DNA of 42,209 bases from Methylophilales bacterium LSUCC0135 (GCA_001704575.1 MCAW01000013.1:16731-58939), one strand, 5' to 3'. Shown: positions 17,463 through 25,095, numbered from the stretch's first letter. Notes: generated by a model not told the origin, from the letters alone. A program made the numbers and translations.

Positions 17463-17969
17463 CTACTGATCAAATGCGCGGATACCCGCGTTGATCAAAT
17501 TCAGTATGTCATTCAACTGTTGCCTGTCGCGCTCGTCCAGCGCTGCCATGCAGGTACGCAAACGGCTGTAATAATCCGGCATGACCTCATCCAGCTTTTG
17601 CTGCCCTGAAGCCGTAAGACGGATCGAGACACTGCGGCGATCCTGCGGGTCCAGTTCGCGCGCGATCAGACCGTCACGCTCCAGCCCGTCAAGCAAACCG
17701 GTCATGGTGGCACGGGTCACGCCCGCTTTTTCCGCCAGTGCGGACGGTGTCGATTGCAGTGCATCTTCCCGCATCAGCAGAATCAGCACCCACCAGCGCC
17801 CCTGCAACAAGCCATGGCGGCTCAAGCAGGCATCCAGCGCGACAGACAGATCAGTCGCTACCCGCAACAGATGCAAAAATGCGGAAATCGCGCTGATATC
17901 GGCTTGCGGATATCGAGCGGCGAATTTTTCCAGGGTTTCCCGGTTGGGCAGATCGCGTAGTTGCAACAT
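17463..17969 (-). CDS. MarR-family transcriptional regulator
   Basis: The 168-residue protein has a winged helix in the middle: WWVLILLMREDALQSTPSALAEKAGVTRATMTGLLDGLERDGLIARELDPQDRRSVSIRLTASG is present, with the DRR wing. Helices at both ends form the dimer part. MarR proteins mostly repress nearby genes and are released by small phenolic ligands or oxidants. The ATG at 17969 is preferred. A near-consensus promoter at 17980-18007 lies across the longer GTG reading (18011), and would start RNA only a few bases before this ATG. No Shine-Dalgarno is visible. Confidence 0.92.
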   Translation of the reverse strand: MLQLRDLPNRETLEKFAARYPQADISAISAFLHLLRVATDLSVALDACLSRHGLLQGRWWVLILLMREDALQSTPSALAEKAGVTRATMTGLLDGLERDGLIARELDPQDRRSVSIRLTASGQQKLDEVMPDYYSRLRTCMAALDERDRQQLNDILNLINAGIRAFDQ

Positions 17970-17979
17970 GATTAGGAAG

Positions 17980-18007
17980 ATTATAGTTAGGTTGCTAATT
18001 AAGTCAA
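17980..18007 (-). promoter_or_regulatory. Near-consensus promoter of marR
   Basis: On the minus strand TTGACT (18002-18007, five of six) and TATAAT (17980-17985, six of six) are 16 bases apart. RNA would begin near 17973, only about four bases before the marR ATG, implying an almost leaderless message. Confidence 0.75.
17987..17998. promoter_or_regulatory. Possible MarR operator
   Basis: TTAG-N4-CTAA is a perfect inverted repeat lying within the spacer of the marR promoter and between it and the divergent CBS gene. MarR proteins commonly bind such short A/T-rich palindromes that cover their own promoter, so it is a likely autoregulatory site. The site is short, and chance occurrence cannot be excluded. 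Confidence 0.5.
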
Positions 18008-18015
18008 GCACAGGG

Positions 18016-18044
18016 TTTAGTCATCATGAAAAGAGGTGTATATT
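18016..18044 (+). promoter_or_regulatory. Weak candidate promoter for the CBS gene
   Basis: TATATT (18039-18044) matches five of six of a -10, with TTTAGT (18016-18021) 17 bases upstream, a poor -35. The start would lie about 50 bases before the CBS-gene ATG. Confidence 0.3.
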
Positions 18045-18101
18045 TTCAATGAGACGCTGGCTGAAACAGCGCATAACAACAATCAGAACGTGGAGGGGTG
18101 T

Positions 18102-18533
18102 ATGAAAACCGTTCGACAGCTACTGGAAGCCAAAGGCTTCGATGTTCTCTCGGTAAAACCGGATACCAATGTCTACGACGCACTTCTGTTGATGGCAGAA
18201 AAGAAGGTTGGCGCGCTGCTGGTACTGGAAGCGGATGGAAGTCTGGCCGGCATATTCTCCGAACGCGATTACGCGCGTGAAGTGGTCATCAAGGGCAAGA
18301 CCTCGAAAACGACCAAAATCTCTGAAATCATGTCGACCAATCTGATCACGGTTGCGCCCGACCAACTGACGGATGAGTGCATGGCGCTGATGTCGGATAA
18401 ACGCATCCGCCATTTGCCGGTACTGGAAAACGGCAAGGTGATCGGCATACTTTCCATCGGTGACCTGGTCAAGGAAACCATCACCTATCAGCAATTTCTC
18501 ATCGAACAACTCGAAAGTTATATCCAGAGTTGA
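18102..18533 (+). CDS. CBS-domain pair protein
   Basis: The 143-residue protein is two tandem CBS motifs (about 8-60 and 75-130), shown by VYDALLLMAEKKVGALLVLE, GIFSERDYAREVV, MSDKRIRHLPVLENGKVIGI and SIGDLVKETI. Stand-alone pairs usually bind adenine nucleotides and sense energy state; partners are unknown here. The ATG at 18102 has GGAGGGG close upstream, and longer readings lack this. It is divergent from marR and convergent with trhP. A hairpin (18539-18564) follows it. Confidence 0.9.
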   Translation: MKTVRQLLEAKGFDVLSVKPDTNVYDALLLMAEKKVGALLVLEADGSLAGIFSERDYAREVVIKGKTSKTTKISEIMSTNLITVAPDQLTDECMALMSDKRIRHLPVLENGKVIGILSIGDLVKETITYQQFLIEQLESYIQS

Positions 18534-18538
18534 TAGCC

Positions 18539-18564
18539 AACGGTGCGGTCAAGGCCGCACCGTT
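18539..18564. terminator. Hairpin between convergent CBS gene and trhP
   Basis: AACGGTGCGG and CCGCACCGTT form a perfect 10-bp stem with a 6-nt loop. It lies between the two stop codons. No T run follows on either side, so it is not a classical rho-independent terminator but may still stop or protect both messages. Confidence 0.5.
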
Positions 18565-18571
18565 ACCGAAG

Positions 18572-19924
18572 TTATAAACAGCGCGCCACCATCGCGTTGC
18601 TGAAATCACCCCCAGCCAGAGGCAAACGGACGAATATGCCGCTGCCGGCTGCTTCCGTTACCGGCTCGCCCGCCCTGTCGAACAGGCTTTCCACCACCAG
18701 CTCACGGTTGCCTTCGGGTTGTATGACCTGCAATCGGTCACCAAGCGCAAAGCGGTTCTTCACCGCAATATCCGCCATGCCGCGCTCGGCATCATAAGCG
18801 ACGATATCGCCGACATAGAGACTGCGGTTGGATTTGGAATGGCCCTGCATGTAATTCTGGTGTTCCATCGTGTGATGGCGCTGATAAAAACCATCGGTAT
18901 ATCCGCGGTTGGCCAGATTCTCCAGCTCGCCTAGCAGGCTGTAATCAAACGGCCGCCCGGCCAGCGCATCGTCGACAGCCTTGCGGTAGCTCTGGCAGGT
19001 GCGGGCAACGTAATAGCGTGATTTGGTACGCCCCTCGATCTTGAGCGAATCCACGCCGATCTTCATCAGCCGCTCGACATGCTCGATTGCACGCAGGTCC
19101 TTGCTGTTCATGATATAAGTGCCGTGTTCGTCTTCCATGATCGGCAGCAGTTCCCCGGGGCGGCCCTTTTCCTCGATCAGGTAGACCTTGTCCGCCGCCG
19201 GATGACGCTGCAACCCGCCGCAGCCGGACAGGGCGGATTTTTCCATCTCGGCGTTGAAATCGAAATCGTTGAGCCGGATGACACCGGCCGGATCTTCTGC
19301 TGCGTCGTGCACCTTGTAATCCCAGCGGCAGGAGTTGGTACAGGTACCCTGATTGGGGTCACGATGATTGAAGTAGCCGGATAACAGGCAGCGTCCGGAA
19401 TAAGCGATGCAAAGCGCGCCATGCACGAATACTTCAAGCTCCATGTCCGGGCATTGCTGACGAATTTCCTCGATTTCATCCAGCGACAACTCACGCGACA
19501 GAATCACCCGAGCAAGTCCCATGCGCTGCCAGAACTTCACTGTTGCATAGTTGACGGTATTGGCCTGCACGGAGAGATGTATCGGCATGTCCGGCCACTG
19601 TTCGCGCACCATCATCATGAGGCCGGGGTCGGACATGATGATTGCGTCCGGCTGCATTGCGATTACCGGGGCCATATCGGCCATGTAGGTTTTGACCTTG
19701 GCGTTGTGCGGTGAAATATTGCTGGCAACAAAGAATTTGCGGCCGCGCCGGTGCGCCTCGGCAATACCTTCGGCTAGCTCGGCCATGCCGAAACCGTTAT
19801 TGCGCACACGCAGGCTGTAGCGCGGCTGGCCTGCATACACCGCGTCGGCGCCGTAGTCGAAAGCCGTGCGCATGCGATCAAGATCGCCCGCAGGGGCGAG
19901 CAGTTCAGGCACTTTCATCTGCAT
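18572..19924 (-). CDS. trhP: Peptidase U32-family tRNA hydroxylation protein TrhP (YegQ)
   Basis: TrhP works in prephenate-dependent hydroxylation of U34 in tRNA to 5-hydroxyuridine. The 450-residue protein begins MQMKVPELLAPAGDLDRMRTA and has the family's iron-sulfur cysteines C172, C179, C195 and C199 (LCIAYSGRC and GTCTNSC). IEGRTKSRYYVA and a C-terminal beta domain follow. Despite the old name U32, protease activity is doubtful. The ATG at 19924 follows directly on the yjbQ stop, so the two are co-transcribed. Confidence 0.92.
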   Translation of the reverse strand: MQMKVPELLAPAGDLDRMRTAFDYGADAVYAGQPRYSLRVRNNGFGMAELAEGIAEAHRRGRKFFVASNISPHNAKVKTYMADMAPVIAMQPDAIIMSDPGLMMMVREQWPDMPIHLSVQANTVNYATVKFWQRMGLARVILSRELSLDEIEEIRQQCPDMELEVFVHGALCIAYSGRCLLSGYFNHRDPNQGTCTNSCRWDYKVHDAAEDPAGVIRLNDFDFNAEMEKSALSGCGGLQRHPAADKVYLIEEKGRPGELLPIMEDEHGTYIMNSKDLRAIEHVERLMKIGVDSLKIEGRTKSRYYVARTCQSYRKAVDDALAGRPFDYSLLGELENLANRGYTDGFYQRHHTMEHQNYMQGHSKSNRSLYVGDIVAYDAERGMADIAVKNRFALGDRLQVIQPEGNRELVVESLFDRAGEPVTEAAGSGIFVRLPLAGGDFSNAMVARCL

Positions 19925-20344
19925 TTATTCACCGATAATCTTCACCAGTACGCGCTTCTTGCGGCGGCCGTCGAATTCGCCGTAGAAAATCTGTTCCCAC
20001 GGGCCGAAATCAAGCTGGCCGTTGGTAATGGCCACCACCACCTCGCGCCCCATCACCTGACGCTTCATATGTGCGTCGGCATTGTCCTCACCGGTATCGT
20101 TATGCCGGTAACTGCTGACCGGCTCGTGTGGCGCAAGACGCTCAAGCCATTCGCGATAATCATGATGCAGTCCGGATTCGTCGTCGTTGATGAATACGCT
20201 GGCCGTGATGTGCATGGCGTTGACCAGCACCAGACCTTCCTTGACGCCGCTTTCGCGCAGGCATTCACGCACCTGCGGCGTAATGTTGATAAAGGCCACG
20301 CGCGTAGGCGGGTTGAACCAGAGTTCCTTGCGATAGCTTTTCAT
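19925..20344 (-). CDS. yjbQ: YjbQ/UPF0047 family protein
   Basis: From the ATG at 20344 the protein has 139 residues. It shows the family core: [49 protein letters not shown] and [19 protein letters not shown]. YjbQ proteins can complement a thiamine-phosphate synthase mutant weakly, but their true role is unknown; conserved histidines suggest a metal site. The start is chosen because GAGGA lies upstream and earlier residues are not conserved. The stop codon abuts the trhP start. Confidence 0.9.
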   Translation of the reverse strand: MKSYRKELWFNPPTRVAFINITPQVRECLRESGVKEGLVLVNAMHITASVFINDDESGLHHDYREWLERLAPHEPVSSYRHNDTGEDNADAHMKRQVMGREVVVAITNGQLDFGPWEQIFYGEFDGRRKKRVLVKIIGE

Positions 20345-20459
20345 GGGGTAAATTCCTCGAATCAGTTTGCAAACAGGCAATACTTGATTATACCCCGCAA
20401 CCATTCAGGGTTAAGTAGCGGCTCCGACAGTGCACTGCGGTGAGCCGCCAAAAAATGGG

Positions 20460-20487
20460 TTGATATCCTGGGCTACAGGATTAAGAT
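20460..20487 (+). promoter_or_regulatory. Candidate promoter with inverted repeat, before the zinc-ribbon gene
   Basis: TTGATA (20460-20465) and TAAGAT (20482-20487) are 16 bases apart. The spacer contains the inverted repeat TCCTG-N5-CAGGA (20466-20480), a possible operator. The predicted start is about 25 bases before the small gene's ATG. Confidence 0.4.
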
Positions 20488-20518
20488 AACGCCATGGACC
20501 AAACCGATGGAGGTTTCC

Positions 20519-20734
20519 ATGGACAACAAATACGGACTGGGCAGCACGCGGGTTGCCCAAGAGCACCACGAAACACACGCAAAATCATCGGAAAAGCCCT
20601 TGCACGTCTGCCACGCCTGCGGTCATGACAAGCTCACCTTGTGCAAAACCATGCAGGATCACCGCTGTGACCGCTGCGGCGAATGGCAGAACGACGCTTA
20701 CGGCTATTCCACCGGCCGCAGCGCCGATTACTGA
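20519..20734 (+). CDS. Small zinc-ribbon-like protein of unknown function
   Basis: The 71-residue protein has two cysteine pairs, C31-x2-C34 and C50-x2-C53, plus C42. This arrangement is expected for a zinc ribbon. The C-terminal tail (DAYGYSTGRSADY) is rich in Tyr and Ser. The ATG at 20519 has GGAGG five bases before it, a strong ribosome-binding site, so I believe it is translated. No further domain is seen and I do not recognise the family. It may be a regulator or a nucleic-acid-binding factor. It is followed after 16 bases by the GIY-YIG gene. Confidence 0.72.
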   Translation: MDNKYGLGSTRVAQEHHETHAKSSEKPLHVCHACGHDKLTLCKTMQDHRCDRCGEWQNDAYGYSTGRSADY

Positions 20735-20750
20735 GTCACCGCTGATCGGC

Positions 20751-21053
20751 ATGTCATGGCATCTTTACCTGCTCGAATGTGAAGGCGGTACTTACTACAC
20801 CGGCATCACCAACAACCTGCAAGCACGCTTCCGTGCACATCAAAGCGGCCGTGGCGCCAAATACACCCGCGCCAACCCGCCTTTACGGATTATTGCTTCG
20901 CGGAGCTATCCCGACCGTAGCAGCGCGGCATCGGCCGAGGCAAAGCTGAAAAAGCTCACGCGCAACAAAAAGCCGGACTTCTTCATTGAAGTCCGGCCTT
21001 GTATTGAAGCCGCCGAGGTCAATTCAAAAGCAGTCGATCAGCAACCCTTGTAG
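20751..21053 (+). CDS. GIY-YIG nuclease-family protein (YhbQ-like)
   Basis: The 100-residue protein is a lone GIY-YIG domain. It has YLLECEGGTYYTGITNNLQARFRAHQ, with the Tyr-Leu-Leu and Tyr-Thr-Gly variant of the motif (residues 6-18), an Arg in the helix and the catalytic-type Glu at about 63 (AEAKLKKLTRNKK). Such short proteins (YhbQ, UPF0213) are thought to act in DNA repair, with low-activity nuclease evidence. The ATG at 20751 starts the domain directly. Its last 16 bases overlap the end of the convergent Sel1 gene. Confidence 0.88.
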   Translation: MSWHLYLLECEGGTYYTGITNNLQARFRAHQSGRGAKYTRANPPLRIIASRSYPDRSSAASAEAKLKKLTRNKKPDFFIEVRPCIEAAEVNSKAVDQQPL

Positions 21054-21757
21054 TTTTTCGCCTTGCATTCGTTGGCCCAGGCGCGGGTCTTGGCTCTCTG
21101 CTCTTCCGTCATCCTGGTTGCGTTGAAATTGGCTACCTTGGTCTTGCTGACAATGCGCTTGCCGACATCGGGGTTTTCAATCGAGACCAGAATCCACATG
21201 GTGCCGCGCACGATATCTTCTTCGACACCCATACCGCGCACGTACATGTTACCCAGATTGAACTGGGCTTCGGCATTGCCCTGCTCCGCAGCCCTGGTGT
21301 ACCACTTCAGCGCCTCATCCAGGTTCTGTTCGAAAATGTCACCACGGAAATACAGAATCGCGACATTCAATTGTGCTTTTGCCAGACCTTGCTCTGCCGC
21401 TTTCATGTACCAGCCGGCAGCTTCGGCATAATCTTCGGTAGGAATATCGCGATTGAAATGCAGTGCACCGAGGCTGTACTGGGCTTCAGCATGGCCTTGC
21501 ATGGCAGCCTTGCGGTACCAGTTTGCCGCCTCTGCATAACTTTGCTCGACCCCCATGCCGCGGGCGTGAAGAATGCCAAGTTGGTATTGCGCTTCAGCAT
21601 TGCCCTGTTCGGCAATCGTACGGTAGATAGCCGCCGCAGTTGCATGATCCGCCATCCTGGCTGCAGCCTGAGCGTCTTCAATCGTCGCCGCAGCGGCAGG
21701 TTGCGCCAGCGTCATCAGCAACGCCAGGCTCGAGAATATCAGGGTAAGGGTTTTCAA
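21038..21757 (-). CDS. Sel1-repeat (TPR-like) exported protein
   Basis: The 239-residue protein has a signal peptide (MKTLTLIFSSLALLMTLAQ, cleavage about residue 23). At least four Sel1-like repeats follow, e.g. AEAQYQLGILHARGMGVEQ, AEAQYSLGALHF, AKAQLNVAILYFRGD and AEAQFNLGNMYVRGMGVEE, and it ends with two cysteines (ECKAKNYKGC). Sel1 repeats bind other proteins; no enzymatic part is seen. The start is TTG at 21757, giving a clean signal peptide, with no ATG at a better place and only a weak GGA upstream. Function unknown. Confidence 0.85.
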   Translation of the reverse strand: MKTLTLIFSSLALLMTLAQPAAAATIEDAQAAARMADHATAAAIYRTIAEQGNAEAQYQLGILHARGMGVEQSYAEAANWYRKAAMQGHAEAQYSLGALHFNRDIPTEDYAEAAGWYMKAAEQGLAKAQLNVAILYFRGDIFEQNLDEALKWYTRAAEQGNAEAQFNLGNMYVRGMGVEEDIVRGTMWILVSIENPDVGKRIVSKTKVANFNATRMTEEQRAKTRAWANECKAKNYKGC

Positions 21758-21795
21758 GAATAATCCAATCTACGAACGTTGATGATTAATAAGGT

Positions 21796-21871
21796 TGGTG
21801 CTGGTGATAGGAATCGAACCTACGACCTACGCGTTACGAGTGCGTTGCTCTACCAACTGAGCTACACCAGC
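21796..21871 (-). tRNA. thrW: tRNA-Thr (anticodon CGT)
   Basis: On the minus strand the sequence folds as a 73-nt cloverleaf followed by an encoded CCA. The acceptor stem is GCTGGTG/CACCAGC. The D stem GCTC/GAGC has the AGTTGGTA loop. The anticodon loop CTCGTAA carries CGT at 21836-21838, and the T arm has GTAGG/CCTAT with TTCGATT. It resembles E. coli thrW. The anticodon stem has an A31-C39 mismatch in its loop-closing pair (ACGCA against CGCGT). The tRNA lies between the Sel1 gene and clsB. Confidence 0.95.
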
Positions 21872-21949
21872 GCTGATCCCGATAACCGGCAGATTATAAG
21901 ACCTTGCCACCATTGCGGCAAACCGCGCGTTGCCCAACTGCCATATCCG

Positions 21950-23101
21950 CTAATGCCGGTCGGGCTGAATCACCAGACCGGTCACGATGCGAACCAGCAA
22001 ATAGACCCACCAGGAAAAGAATCGTTTCAAATAATTCCCGCGTTTCCAACTATCGGCCACTATCTCGACAGCACCGTCGGCAATCGATTGCTCGATATCC
22101 GCCCGCAGATTGCCGGCAAAAGGCCGATCGACGATAACGACATTGGCCTCACGGGAGAGCAAAAGACTGAAAGCGTCGATATTGGATGAACCAACCGTTG
22201 CCCACTCGTGGTCGATAACGGCGACCTTGCTGTGCATGAAACTCTTGCGATACTCGTAAATGCGGATACCTTCAGCGAGAAAATCCGAATAAAAAGCATG
22301 CGTGGCGAACATCAGCATATATTCTTTTTTGCCCTGCAACAGCAATCTGACGCTGACCCCACGCCTTGCCGCCATCACCAATGCGCGACGGAAGTTTGTG
22401 CCGGGAACGAAATAGGCATTGGCAATGAGAATTTCTGTCTTTGCCTCGTTGATCGCTTGCAAATAAGCCTGTTCGATATCGCGCCTATGCAGCAGGTTGT
22501 CGCGGACGACATAAGCGGCCCGCATCGTGCCGACCGCATATTGTTTGATCGGCGGCAAGGAACTGGCATCAACACGCCGCAGGTGTGACCATGCAATTCC
22601 GCGCCACAAATTTCGGGCACTGGCGCGAATCTTCGGCAACAGCTCACCGCGCACCGAGACGGCGTAATCTATGCGCGGTGGGTCGTTGTTCGGCACATTA
22701 TAGTCATCGATGATATTGATTCCGCCGATAAAGGCCAACATCCCGTCCACCACCACCAGCTTTCGGTGCAATCGCCGCAGACGGCTGCGCTTGAATGTCC
22801 AGGGTGAAATCTTGGGACGATAGAACATGACGTTAACACCCGCTTCCTCCAGCTCCTGCACATAGGATTTGGGCAGATCCTTGCTGCCGAAACCATCCAG
22901 CAGCACATGCGTGGCGACGCCGCGAGCGGCAGCGCGTTTTAGTGCGTTGCCTATCCTGTAACCGGTTGGGTCAGCCTCATAGATATAGGTTTGCAGATAG
23001 ATTTCATGACGCGCGTGATCGATCGCACGCTCCAGCTCGGGAAAATACTCGAGACCGTTCCTCAGCAACTGAATGTGATTGGACGAAGTGAAATGAATCA
23101 T
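21950..23101 (-). CDS. clsB: Cardiolipin synthase ClsB (phospholipase D family)
   Basis: The 383-residue protein carries two HKD motifs: H112-x-K114 (LHRKLVVVDG, followed by IGGIN) and H291-x-K293-x4-D298 (MHSKVAVIDHEWATVGSSN). These transfer a phosphatidyl group to make cardiolipin or phosphatidylglycerol. A C-terminal hydrophobic part (FFSWWVYLLVRIVTG) suits membrane attachment. E. coli ClsB has 413 residues. The ATG at 23101 overlaps the stop of the endonuclease-family gene by four bases. In E. coli, ybhP and clsB stand in the same order. Confidence 0.92.
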   Translation of the reverse strand: MIHFTSSNHIQLLRNGLEYFPELERAIDHARHEIYLQTYIYEADPTGYRIGNALKRAAARGVATHVLLDGFGSKDLPKSYVQELEEAGVNVMFYRPKISPWTFKRSRLRRLHRKLVVVDGMLAFIGGINIIDDYNVPNNDPPRIDYAVSVRGELLPKIRASARNLWRGIAWSHLRRVDASSLPPIKQYAVGTMRAAYVVRDNLLHRRDIEQAYLQAINEAKTEILIANAYFVPGTNFRRALVMAARRGVSVRLLLQGKKEYMLMFATHAFYSDFLAEGIRIYEYRKSFMHSKVAVIDHEWATVGSSNIDAFSLLLSREANVVIVDRPFAGNLRADIEQSIADGAVEIVADSWKRGNYLKRFFSWWVYLLVRIVTGLVIQPDRH

Positions 23102-23850
23102 TTTCTGACCAGAGTCGCGCTCAGTGCCGCATGATCCGACATCTTGGCGAACTGTGGACCGGAATGCACCTGCACATGCTGCACCTGAAAGCCGCGCACA
23201 TAAATCCGGTCAAGCCGGAACAAGGGAAGCACGGAGGGAAAACTGCGTGCGGATTTGCCTTCATGATGCTCGAACACTTCGCGCAGATGCAACCCGGCGG
23301 TCAGCGTGCGGCCGGCGCTCATGCCCCAGTCGTTGAAATCGCCTGCCACGACCAGGGGCGCATCCGGCGGTACTTCAGCGTCTATCCGTTCACGCAACAA
23401 ATGAACCTGCTTGCGGCGCCAGCCTGCAAAAAGACCGAGATGCACGCAGATGCAATGCAGCGGCTGATCCCAGTCACGCACGGCAATCTCGCAATGCAGC
23501 ATGCCGCGCTGTTCCGCCGTGTGAGCGGAGATATCGAGATTCTCGGTCTTGATGATGGGAAACTTGGAAAGCAGCGCATTACCGTGATGACCAGCCGGAT
23601 AGACCGAATTCTTGCCATAGGCATAATCCGACCAGACTGCATCGGCAAGAAACTCGGTCTGGCCTTCCGTCGGCCACTGATTGAAACGGCGGCTGCGCTT
23701 GATGTGCAGATCTTGCACTTCCTGCAGAAAAACGACATCGGCATGCAGTTGCCGGATCAGCTCGCGCTGGTCGTGCAGTGCAAAACGGGCGTTAAAGCTG
23801 GTGACGCCCTTGTGGATATTGAAAGTGGCAATACGCAGGGTGTTGTGCAT
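23098..23850 (-). CDS. Endonuclease/exonuclease/phosphatase-family protein (YbhP-like)
   Basis: The 250-residue EEP-fold protein shows RIATFNIHKG at the N-terminus, the metal-binding Glu in VVFLQEVQ, the HLGLF segment, VVAGDFNDW and the final SDHAALSATL. This pattern is shared with YbhP, whose substrate is uncertain (a phosphodiesterase is likely). It overlaps clsB by four bases and follows nadA by 15. The conserved pairing with clsB suggests a role in phospholipid metabolism, which is inference. Confidence 0.88.
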   Translation of the reverse strand: MHNTLRIATFNIHKGVTSFNARFALHDQRELIRQLHADVVFLQEVQDLHIKRSRRFNQWPTEGQTEFLADAVWSDYAYGKNSVYPAGHHGNALLSKFPIIKTENLDISAHTAEQRGMLHCEIAVRDWDQPLHCICVHLGLFAGWRRKQVHLLRERIDAEVPPDAPLVVAGDFNDWGMSAGRTLTAGLHLREVFEHHEGKSARSFPSVLPLFRLDRIYVRGFQVQHVQVHSGPQFAKMSDHAALSATLVRK

Positions 23851-23865
23851 GCCGTCCGGCTTTAC

Positions 23866-24963
23866 TTACGAGGCAGCCAGCATGCGGTCCAGTGTCAGCC
23901 GGGCGAGCACGGCCTCGGCCTCCGGCACCTTGATCTGGTTGACCACATTGCCCTCGGCCAGATTTTCCAGCGTCCATGCCAGATGTTGCGGGTCGATACG
24001 TGCCATGGTCGAACATTCGCAGATCACATGCGACATGAACTGCACCAGCTTGCCTTCCGGCTTCATTTTTTCGGCAAGCCGGTTGACCAGGTTGAGCTCG
24101 GTACCGACCAGGCATTTTGTACCCGCCGGCGCTTCGGAAACCGTCTTCAGGATATATTCTGTGGAGCCGACATAATCGGAATTGAGGCAAACCTCGAACG
24201 GCGATTCCGGGTGCGAAATGACCAGGCCATCCGGATGTTCGGCACGAAAACGCGTGATGTTCTGCTCGCGGAACATCTGATGCACCGCGCAATGGCCTTT
24301 CCATAAAAGGATTCTGGCGTTCCTGATCTGATCTTCGGTCAATCCGCCCATGGGTTGATCCGGATCCCAGACCGGCATCTGCTCGAGCGGGATACCCATC
24401 TTGTAGCCGCTCCAGCGGCCGAGGTTCTGGTCCGGGAAGAACAGCACCTTCTCGCGCTGGGCAAACGCCCATTCGATGATCTTCGGCGCATTGGTCGAGG
24501 TGCAGACGATACCGCCGTGCTCGCCGCAGAACGCTTTCAAATCCGCTGCGGAGTTGATGTAAGTCACCGGCGTGATGGTCGCATCAAAATCCAGCACCTT
24601 GGAAAGCTCTCGACGCGAACGTTCGACCTTGGCCAGATTCGCCATATCCGCCATCGAACAACCGGCAGCGAGGTCGGGCAGAATGGATATCTGATCAGGG
24701 CGGGAAAGAATATCGGCCACTTCGGCCATGAAATGCACGCCAAGAAAAACGATGAACTCTGCATCCGTCTCACCCGCATAACGCGAAAGTTTGAGCGAGT
24801 CACCAGTGTAATCAGCGTGACGGTAGACGCTTTCCTGCTGATAGTGATGGCCAAGAATCACCAGACGCTTGCCCAGTTTAGCCTTGGCTGCAATGATACG
24901 CTGCTGCAGGTCGTCTTCTCCGGCAGCCTGAAAACGCTCAAATTTGATGGTCGCTGTTTGCAT
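23866..24963 (-). CDS. nadA: Quinolinate synthase NadA
   Basis: NadA condenses iminoaspartate and dihydroxyacetone phosphate to quinolinate with a [4Fe-4S] cluster, in NAD synthesis. The 365-residue protein shows ILGHHYQQESVYRHADYTGDS, AGCSMADMA, VCTSTNAP (C154), WKGHCAVHQ (C225) and HVICECSTM (C315, C317). C154, C225 and one of the last two are the probable cluster ligands. Length agrees with betaproteobacterial NadA. ATG at 24963, with only a weak ribosome-binding site. An inverted repeat (24988-25086) lies just upstream. Confidence 0.96.
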   Translation of the reverse strand: MQTATIKFERFQAAGEDDLQQRIIAAKAKLGKRLVILGHHYQQESVYRHADYTGDSLKLSRYAGETDAEFIVFLGVHFMAEVADILSRPDQISILPDLAAGCSMADMANLAKVERSRRELSKVLDFDATITPVTYINSAADLKAFCGEHGGIVCTSTNAPKIIEWAFAQREKVLFFPDQNLGRWSGYKMGIPLEQMPVWDPDQPMGGLTEDQIRNARILLWKGHCAVHQMFREQNITRFRAEHPDGLVISHPESPFEVCLNSDYVGSTEYILKTVSEAPAGTKCLVGTELNLVNRLAEKMKPEGKLVQFMSHVICECSTMARIDPQHLAWTLENLAEGNVVNQIKVPEAEAVLARLTLDRMLAAS

Positions 24964-24987
24964 ATTTTTCTATCTTGAAATCAGGTT

Positions 24988-25086
24988 GGCTGCAGATGCA
25001 CGCCGATAAACGCAGATCAAAATCTAATCATCCAACAAACCACAAATCATGATTTTATCCGCGTGTATCAGCGACCATCTGCGGCC
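24988..25086. repeat. 99-bp imperfect inverted-repeat element
   Basis: Two 30-base arms (24988-25017 and 25057-25086) are reverse complements at 24 of 30 positions, with a 39-nt centre. The centre itself begins AAAATC and ends GATTTT, which extends the pairing. The arms contain the words ATCTGCG and GATAAACGC, a sequence style often seen in dispersed extragenic repeats. It fills almost the whole gap between nudB and nadA. It could fold as a long hairpin, acting as a message boundary. Confidence 0.7.
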
Positions 25087-25095
25087 GATTGAATC

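Noticed and set aside
23131..24306. A plus-strand open frame of about 390 codons opposite nadA and the EEP gene
   Set aside because: Both minus-strand genes are clear, and the plus-strand translation shows no known features.
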